DNA from: an uncultured Faecalibacterium sp.
Lineage (GTDB): Bacteria; Bacillota; Clostridia; Oscillospirales; Ruminococcaceae
NCBI GenBank assembly: GCA_934503275.1
Contig: CAKSVD010000004.1
Span: forward strand, 1-64,000
DNA length: 64,000 bases
Direction of reading: 5' to 3'
Part shown: positions 58,657 to 64,000 of the stretch, piece by piece
Layout: each line of letters opens with the position of its first letter
How positions within the stretch are numbered: the first letter of the stretch is position 1
Position numbers and translations under genes: made by a program
The notes under the pieces: model-generated
Databases searched by the model: none
What the model was told of the DNA's origin: nothing
The model's input: the letters and a program-made list of their open reading frames with translations, nothing else

Positions 58657-60937
58657 GCAGCTGGCCCGGCACTGGGCGGTCTGCCTTGTGGTGTTCGCGC
58701 TGCTGTTCGTGCAGGCGTACTGCGACCTTGCCCTGCCGGACTACACCAGCAAGATCGTGGACACCGGCATCCAGCAGGGCGGCATTGAAAGCCCCCTGCC
58801 CCAGACGGTGCGCAAGAGTACGCTGGACGCACTGAGCCTGCTGATGAGCGAGGAGGATGCGCAGAAGCTGCAAAACACCTACCAGTACTATCTGCAGGAC
58901 GATGACGTATTGCAGCTGCGCTCCGACCTGACCGAGGCCGAGCGCACCGCACTGGAAGATGCCGTGACCACCCCGGACATCGTGTTGTATATGGCTGCTG
59001 CACAGGCTGCCAACACCCCCGCCGGGCAGAGCAGCATGGGCATGACCGGCCTTACCGAGATGCCCTCTGACGCTGCGGACACCGACGCCGAGACCGTTGC
59101 TCCCACGGCAGCAGATCTGGATACCGTTTGCAGCCAGTTTGCCGCCATGAGCAAGATGCCCGGCTTTGACCGCAGTATGCTGCAAAAGCAGCTGGACGGT
59201 GCCATGAGCCAGCTGGACAGCACCCTGCTGGAAAACCTGAAAAGCCAGTCTTTGCTGCTGGTGCAGCTGGAATACGAGGCTCAGGGCGTTGCGCAGGATG
59301 TGCAGATGCGTTACCTCTTCCGGGTGGGCGGCCAGATGCTGGCGCTCACCCTGCTGATGGTGGCCGTGGCTGTGGCCGTGGGCTTCCTTGCCTCCCGGGT
59401 ATCTGCCGCCATCGGCCGTGACCTGCGCCGGGAGACCTTCTCCAGCGTTATCGGCTTTTCCAACGCGGAGATCGAGAACTTCTCCACCGCTTCCCTCATC
59501 ACCCGCACCACCAACGATATCCAGCAGGTGCAGTTCGTCTGCGTCATCCTGCTGCGCATGGTGGCCTACGCGCCCATTTTGGGCATTGGCGGCGTGCTGC
59601 ACGTTGTGGGCAGCAGCAGCGGCCTTTCCTGGATCGTGGTGCTGGACGTGGCACTGCTTTTGTTGCTGCTGTTCTTCCTGATGAGCGTTGCCATGCCTAA
59701 ATTCAAGGTGATGCAGCAGCTGGTGGACCGGCTGAATCTGGTCAGCCGCGAGATCCTGACCGGCATCATGCCGGTGCGCGCCTTCAGCCGCGAAAAGTTT
59801 GAGGAACAGCGCTTTGACATGGCCAACCGGGAACTGATGGGCACCCAGCTGTTCACCAACCGCGCCATGGTGGCCATGATGCCCTTTATGACTCTTATCA
59901 TGAACGGCACCAGCCTGCTCATCGTCTGGTTCGGCGGCAAGGCCATGGACGCCGGTACCATGCAGGTGGGCGAGATGATCGCCTTTATCACCTACACCAT
60001 GCAGATCGTCATGTCCTTCCTGATGCTGGCCATGGTGGCCGTCATGCTGCCCCGCGCCGGTGTGGCCGCAGATCGTATCGACGAGGTCATCCGCACCAAG
60101 GCCACTATCCACGACCCGGACGAAACCACCGCAAAGGCTGCACAGGCACACACCGACTGGCAGGGCGTGGTGCAGTTCGAGGACGTGAGCTTCCGTTACC
60201 CCGGTGCGGACAGCGACGCGCTGGAGCACATCAGCTTTACCGCAAAGCCCGGCGAGACTACCGCCATCATCGGCTCCACCGGCTGCGGCAAGTCCACCCT
60301 GCTCAACCTCATCCCCCGTTTTTACGATGTGACCGGCGGCAAGGTGACCGTGGACGGCATTGACGTGCGCGAGATGCCGCAGGCACAGCTGCACGACCTG
60401 CTGGGCTATGTGCCCCAGAAGGGTGTGCTGTTCAGCGGCACCATTGACAGCAACCTGAAATTCGGCGGTGAGGATATCACCGACGCGCAGGTGCACAAGG
60501 CTGCCGCCATTGCGCAGGCCACCGATTTTATCGAGGCAAAGCCCGAAGGCTACCAGAGCCCCATTGCACAGGGCGGCTCCAACGTATCCGGCGGCCAGAA
60601 GCAGCGGCTTTCCATTGCCCGGGCAATTGCCAAGGACCCCAAGGTCTATCTGTTTGACGACAGCTTCTCGGCACTGGACTACAAGACCGATGTAACGCTG
60701 CGCCGCGCCCTGAAGGCACAGACCGACAACGCCACCGTGATCATTGTGGCACAGCGCATCTCCACCGTGCTGCACGCAAACCAGATCCTTGTACTGGACG
60801 AGGGCAGGCTGGTGGGCAAGGGCACCCACGCCCAGCTGATGGTCAGCTGCCCGGAATATCAGGAGATCGCCCGCAGCCAGCTGAGCCAGAAGGAACTGGC
60901 GCTGGATACCCTGAATACAGAAAAGGAGGGTGAGTGA
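58640..60937 (+). CDS. ABC exporter subunit with extracellular insertion and degenerate ATPase site
   Basis: 765 residues. TM1 ~13-33 is followed by an unusual hydrophilic extracellular insertion (~45-222, rich in Asp/Ala/Gln) before TM2 ~224-250; then the rest of the six-helix domain and the ABC domain. Walker A Lys551 (GSTGCGKST), signature VSGGQ, Walker B LFDDSF: Asp674 replaces the catalytic glutamate. Heterodimeric multidrug exporters of the BmrCD type also have one degenerate site. Start ATG 58640 with GAAGGGAG; the longer frame overlaps marR. The partner gene follows by 1 bp. Confidence 0.93.
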   Translation: MTKIFKQLARHWAVCLVVFALLFVQAYCDLALPDYTSKIVDTGIQQGGIESPLPQTVRKSTLDALSLLMSEEDAQKLQNTYQYYLQDDDVLQLRSDLTEAERTALEDAVTTPDIVLYMAAAQAANTPAGQSSMGMTGLTEMPSDAADTDAETVAPTAADLDTVCSQFAAMSKMPGFDRSMLQKQLDGAMSQLDSTLLENLKSQSLLLVQLEYEAQGVAQDVQMRYLFRVGGQMLALTLLMVAVAVAVGFLASRVSAAIGRDLRRETFSSVIGFSNAEIENFSTASLITRTTNDIQQVQFVCVILLRMVAYAPILGIGGVLHVVGSSSGLSWIVVLDVALLLLLLFFLMSVAMPKFKVMQQLVDRLNLVSREILTGIMPVRAFSREKFEEQRFDMANRELMGTQLFTNRAMVAMMPFMTLIMNGTSLLIVWFGGKAMDAGTMQVGEMIAFITYTMQIVMSFLMLAMVAVMLPRAGVAADRIDEVIRTKATIHDPDETTAKAAQAHTDWQGVVQFEDVSFRYPGADSDALEHISFTAKPGETTAIIGSTGCGKSTLLNLIPRFYDVTGGKVTVDGIDVREMPQAQLHDLLGYVPQKGVLFSGTIDSNLKFGGEDITDAQVHKAAAIAQATDFIEAKPEGYQSPIAQGGSNVSGGQKQRLSIARAIAKDPKVYLFDDSFSALDYKTDVTLRRALKAQTDNATVIIVAQRISTVLHANQILVLDEGRLVGKGTHAQLMVSCPEYQEIARSQLSQKELALDTLNTEKEGE

Positions 60938-60938
60938 T

Positions 60939-62750
60939 ATGCCCAGACCCGGACGTCCCACCACCGAGCGCGCCAAGGACTTTAAAGGCACGCTGCGGCA
61001 ACTCATCCGCACCATGAGCCACTACAAGCTGCCCCTTGTGGCAGCCATGCTGTTTGCTGTTCTGTCCACCATCTTCAACATTGCAGGCCCCAAGGTGCTG
61101 GCAAAAGCCACCACTGCCCTTGCCAACGGCTGGATTGCCCGGCTGCGCGGCACCGGCAGCATCGATTTTGTGTATATCGGCCGCATCCTGCTGTTTTTGC
61201 TGGGGATGTACCTGCTGAGCAGCGCCTTCAGCTTTATTCAGGGCTGGCTGATGACCGGCCTTTCCCAGAAGGTCTGCTACGACTTCCGCCGCCAGATCAG
61301 TGAAAAGATCAACCGCCTGCCGCTGGCGTACTTTGAAAAGCGCACCGTGGGCGAGGTGCTCTCCCGCATCACCAACGATGTAGACACGCTGGGTCAGAGC
61401 CTGAACCAGAGCATCACCCAGCTGATCACCAGCGTGACCACCATGATCGGTGTGCTGGTGATGATGCTTTCCATCAGCCCCCGCATGACCCTGATTGCTC
61501 TACTGATCTTACCGGTATCGCTGGCGCTGGTGCTGGTGGTGGTCAAGTTCAGCCAGAAGTACTTCAAAGCGCAGCAGGCCACGCTGGGCGTGGTCAACGG
61601 TCAGGTCGAGGAGATCTACGCCGGTCACAACGTGGTCAAGGCCTTCAACCGGGAGGCCGTGGTGCTGGCAGACTTCAACGCCGCCAACGATAAGCTGTAC
61701 GAATCCGCATGGAAGAGCCAGTTCCTCTCCGGCCTGATGATGCCCATCATGAACTTTGTGGGCAATCTGGGCTATGTGGCAGTGGCCATCGTGGGCAGCG
61801 TTTTTGCCGCAAACGGGGTTATCACGATTGGTGATATTCAGGCCTTTATCCAGTACGTCAAAAACTTTACCCAGCCCATCCAGCAGCTTTCACAGGTATC
61901 CAATATGCTGCAAAGCATGGCCGCTGCCGCCGAGCGGGTGTTCGAGTTTTTGAACGAGCCGGAGGAAGAGCAGCTGGCCGACCCTGCCCGCCGTGCCGAC
62001 CCCGCCGACATTGACGGACAGGTCACCTTTGACCATGTGCGCTTCGGCTACACCCCGGACAAGACTGTTATCCACGACTTCAGCTGCACGGTGCAGCCCG
62101 GCCAGAAGGTAGCCATCGTGGGCCCCACCGGCGCGGGCAAGACCACCATGGTCAAGCTGCTGATGCGCTTTTACGATGTGGACGCCGGTTCCATCACCCT
62201 GAACGGCCACAATGTGCGGGACTTTGACCGCAGCGCCCTGCGCGAGGGCTTTGGCATGGTGCTACAGGACACATGGCTGTTCAAGGGCACCATCATGGAG
62301 AACATCCGCTACGGTCGGCTGGACGCCACCGATGAAGAGGTGATTGCCGCCGCAAAGGCCGCCAACGCCGACCACTTTATCCGCACCCTGCCCGGCGGCT
62401 ATCAGATGGAACTGAACGAGGACGCCTCCAACGTCAGTCAGGGGCAGAAGCAGCTGCTTACCATCGCCCGCACCATTCTGGCAGATAACCGCATCCTGAT
62501 CCTTGACGAGGCCACCAGCAGTGTGGATACCCGCACCGAGCAGCGCATCCAGACCGCGATGGACCGCCTGATGGAGGGCCGCACCAGCTTTGTCATCGCC
62601 CACCGCCTTTCCACCATCCGGGACGCCGACCTCATCCTTGTCATGCGGGACGGCGACATTGTGGAGCAGGGCACCCACGACCAGCTGATCGAGGCCGGTG
62701 GTTTCTACGCCGACCTGTACAACAGCCAGTTCGAGGACGTGGTGGATTAA
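60939..62750 (+). CDS. ABC exporter subunit with catalytic ATPase site
   Basis: 603 residues. Six membrane helices (~30-310) and ABC domain with Walker A Lys401 (GPTGAGKTT), signature VSQGQ (Gln replaces the first Gly) and canonical Walker B ILDEATS with Glu524. In the dimer, this subunit's altered signature would face the partner's Asp-type Walker B, making one degenerate and one active site. Start ATG 60939 is 8 bp from AAGGAGGG; GTG 60930 overlaps it. Substrates are not shown; drug or peptide efflux is usual. Confidence 0.94.
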   Translation: MPRPGRPTTERAKDFKGTLRQLIRTMSHYKLPLVAAMLFAVLSTIFNIAGPKVLAKATTALANGWIARLRGTGSIDFVYIGRILLFLLGMYLLSSAFSFIQGWLMTGLSQKVCYDFRRQISEKINRLPLAYFEKRTVGEVLSRITNDVDTLGQSLNQSITQLITSVTTMIGVLVMMLSISPRMTLIALLILPVSLALVLVVVKFSQKYFKAQQATLGVVNGQVEEIYAGHNVVKAFNREAVVLADFNAANDKLYESAWKSQFLSGLMMPIMNFVGNLGYVAVAIVGSVFAANGVITIGDIQAFIQYVKNFTQPIQQLSQVSNMLQSMAAAAERVFEFLNEPEEEQLADPARRADPADIDGQVTFDHVRFGYTPDKTVIHDFSCTVQPGQKVAIVGPTGAGKTTMVKLLMRFYDVDAGSITLNGHNVRDFDRSALREGFGMVLQDTWLFKGTIMENIRYGRLDATDEEVIAAAKAANADHFIRTLPGGYQMELNEDASNVSQGQKQLLTIARTILADNRILILDEATSSVDTRTEQRIQTAMDRLMEGRTSFVIAHRLSTIRDADLILVMRDGDIVEQGTHDQLIEAGGFYADLYNSQFEDVVD

Positions 62751-62778
62751 AGCACCTGTTATCGCAGTATAATCGCAA

Positions 62779-62828
62779 AAAGAGCACCTGTTTTCCTCCT
62801 TTCTGAGGGCAGCAGGTGCTCTTTGTTT
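62779..62828 (+). terminator. Terminator of the marR-ABC operon
   Basis: Perfect 12-bp stem AAAGAGCACCTG (62779-62790) with CAGGTGCTCTTT (62813-62824), followed by GTTTTA. Confidence 0.85.
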
Positions 62829-62829
62829 T

Positions 62830-62908
62830 ACCCTCTCAGTCATCGCTACGCGATGCCAGCTCCCCCGAGAGGGGGAGCTTTTCTACATCTGTCGGTGCCT
62901 GAGAGGGT
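62830..62908. repeat. Three-hairpin palindromic repeat element
   Basis: Outer stem ACCCTCTCAG (62830-62839) with CTGAGAGGGT (62899-62908), enclosing hairpin CATCGC-TAC-GCGATG (62841-62855) and hairpin GCTCCCCC-GAGA-GGGGGAGC (62859-62878). The 79-bp unit lies in the convergent gap between ABC and LysR genes. A shorter relative is at 40796-40842. Confidence 0.7.
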
Positions 62909-62921
62909 TTTCGTCTTTTCT

Positions 62922-63848
62922 TTATGATTCCTCCACCGGGTCCAGCTTCAAGCCGAACAGCTTTTCCGAGAGGGACGGCAGCTGTTGCTGCAACGCGCGG
63001 ACATAAGCCATTACCACCGGGTCCTCGCGCTTTTGCCCCAGCACGACGCCAAACCGGTGTCCCCTGCCCCAGTCCAGTACCCGCACAAAGCTAAGGTCGG
63101 GTCTGCGGTAGTAGAAAGGCGGGACCATCTTGAGCGCCGGGTCGCCGTAGGCTGCACTGCGGATACCGCCCACCGGCGTAAACTCCACCCCTCGGTTCAT
63201 TCCCTCCTGCAGCAGGCTTGTTTCGTAGACAGTCTGGTACATCTCCTTGATGGGCAGCCAGCGGTATTGCAATGCCTGTTCCAAGGTCAGTCTGCCCACC
63301 GGCATATCAGCGGGCGGGTGGATGGGGATGCAAAGTTCCGGCATATAGAACAGCGGCACAAAGGTAAGCCCCTGCGCGTAGAACTCTGCACTTTCCAGCT
63401 GGAAGGAAAGATCCATCTCCCCTTTTTTCAGGCTGCGCCAGACCTCGCTGCGGTTGGCACACCACCCCAGAATAGGGGTATACCGCAGGCACAAGTCACT
63501 TGTCAGGGAAAACAGATCGTATACGAACATCCGCATTGCCTCATGACATCCTGCGATGATCAGATGTCTTTCCGGCGGTTTTTCCTGCTGCTGCACCGCG
63601 CGGGCATGGCACACTGCCTGCTGATACAGGGCTACCAGCTGCTTTGCCTTGGGGTAAAAATCCTGCCCCGCCGGGGTCAACGCCACACGGCGCGGCACAT
63701 GCTGGAACAACTCAAACTGCAATTGCCCTTCCAGCGTGCGGATCTGCTGCGAAAGTGCCGACTGGGAAAGATACAGTGCCTCTGCCGCCGCAGAAAAGCT
63801 GTTCAGTTCCACGATTTTTACAAAGCCTTCCAGTGCGCTCTCGTTCAT
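62922..63848 (-). CDS. LysR family transcription regulator
   Basis: 308 residues. N-terminal winged helix (FVKIVELNSFSAAAEALYLSQSALSQQIRTLE) and C-terminal periplasmic-binding-like effector domain. AGGAAGGAAAG precedes ATG 63848. It is divergent from a gene beyond the window end, with which it shares overlapping promoters, so that gene is the likely target. The effector is unknown. It is convergent with the ABC operon. Confidence 0.93.
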   Translation of the reverse strand: MNESALEGFVKIVELNSFSAAAEALYLSQSALSQQIRTLEGQLQFELFQHVPRRVALTPAGQDFYPKAKQLVALYQQAVCHARAVQQQEKPPERHLIIAGCHEAMRMFVYDLFSLTSDLCLRYTPILGWCANRSEVWRSLKKGEMDLSFQLESAEFYAQGLTFVPLFYMPELCIPIHPPADMPVGRLTLEQALQYRWLPIKEMYQTVYETSLLQEGMNRGVEFTPVGGIRSAAYGDPALKMVPPFYYRRPDLSFVRVLDWGRGHRFGVVLGQKREDPVVMAYVRALQQQLPSLSEKLFGLKLDPVEES

Positions 63849-63885
63849 GCTTTCCTTCCTCCCGCGATACATTAGGTTTTCCTTA

Positions 63886-63914
63886 ATTATAATATTCCAA
63901 ACTTGAATTGTAAA
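63886..63914 (-). promoter_or_regulatory. Promoter of the LysR gene
   Basis: Minus strand TTTACA (63909-63914) and TATAAT (63886-63891), 17-bp spacer. Confidence 0.65.
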
Positions 63915-63936
63915 TAGCGTCCTTCCACGCTACAAT
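63908..63936 (+). promoter_or_regulatory. Divergent promoter for the gene beyond the window
   Basis: TTGTAA (63908-63913) and TACAAT (63931-63936), 17-bp spacer. The -35 hexamers of the two divergent promoters overlap, so LysR binding here would affect both. No start codon is visible before the window ends. Confidence 0.6.
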
Positions 63937-64000
63937 TGTTAAGGATTCAGCAAAGTGCCTTTTGCTTTGCTGCACGATAAGAAGGAATACAAAGAAGAAC

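Noticed and set aside
58454..61015. Open frame of 853 codons antisense to the ABC exporter gene
   Set aside because: His/Gln/Gly-rich shadow frame without start signals; the plus-strand gene has all ABC motifs.

Overview
The window looks like chromosomal DNA from a GC-rich Gram-positive anaerobe, most likely a Faecalibacterium-type member of the Oscillospiraceae (Ruminococcaceae). This is an inference from gene content and style: strong AGGAGG ribosome binding sites, TTGNNN-N17-TATAAT promoters, the rplU-rpmA-obg-mrnC block, a YmfF/YmfH peptidase pair, a PASTA-domain kinase-like protein, a sortase, TRAP transport and hexuronate genes. I see no phage, CRISPR array, rRNA, tRNA or transposase gene. 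The left edge cuts glgP and the right edge cuts off a divergent transcript controlled next to a LysR gene.

Layout. 1-3.9 kb: glycogen phosphorylase (5' end missing) and a GH13 maltodextrin hydrolase. 4.0-5.5 kb: NfeD/SPFH membrane pair. 5.5-11.1 kb (minus strand): small membrane protein, lysA, a membrane UDP-sugar 4,6-dehydratase and a lipid-linked sugar flippase. 11.3-22.0 kb (plus): Mrp ATPase, then a nitrogen block of gdhA, hcp and gltB-gltD, with promoters seen before gdhA and gltB and terminators separating the units. 22.1-23.8 kb: a zinc-ribbon/kinase-like/PASTA protein that lacks the catalytic aspartates. 24.0-30.7 kb (minus): a TRAP transporter operon (dctP-dctQ-dctM) preceded by a sensor operon (histidine kinase, AraC-type response regulator, second DctP-like lipoprotein). 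31.7-34.4 kb: uxuA-uxuB of hexuronate catabolism, divergent from dsdA (34.8-36.1 kb). 36.2-41.6 kb: yebC, an rRNA m5C methylase, a tiny Asn/Ser/Thr-rich protein, mrnC, obg, rpmA and rplU. 41.7-46.2 kb: lgt, ymfH, ymfF and a VanY-like carboxypeptidase in one run. 46.3-50.3 kb: pheB-hom-thrB-lysC. 50.4-53.6 kb: class A PBP and a divergent BofC-like protein. 53.8-57.9 kb: two Na+/phosphate symporters flanking a 38-residue ORF and a sortase. 58.1-62.8 kb: a MarR-controlled heterodimeric ABC exporter. 62.9-63.9 kb: LysR regulator.

Beyond genes, the window carries three families of short dispersed elements: (i) two 160-bp MITE-like copies with 14-bp terminal inverted repeats (5969-6128 and 30684-30843), one of them inside the predicted 5' leader of the sensor kinase operon; (ii) two copies of a two-hairpin element with a TGCG-capped stem (31512-31617 and 53631-53735), both just downstream of plus-strand genes; (iii) a three-hairpin palindromic element (62830-62908) and a partial relative (40796-40842). 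Several leaders are structured: a terminator about 55 nt into the gltB transcript, a hairpin that would bring a distant Shine-Dalgarno to the mrp start, and an 11-bp inverted repeat abutting the TRAP promoter that is a good candidate operator for the AraC-type regulator.

Functionally, the most coherent story is uptake and use of hexuronates: kinase, regulator and an accessory solute-binding lipoprotein may sense the substrate and activate the TRAP transporter, and uxuB/uxuA process it. No novel defence or mobile system was found; the unusual points are regulatory architecture, the repeat families and the degenerate kinase.
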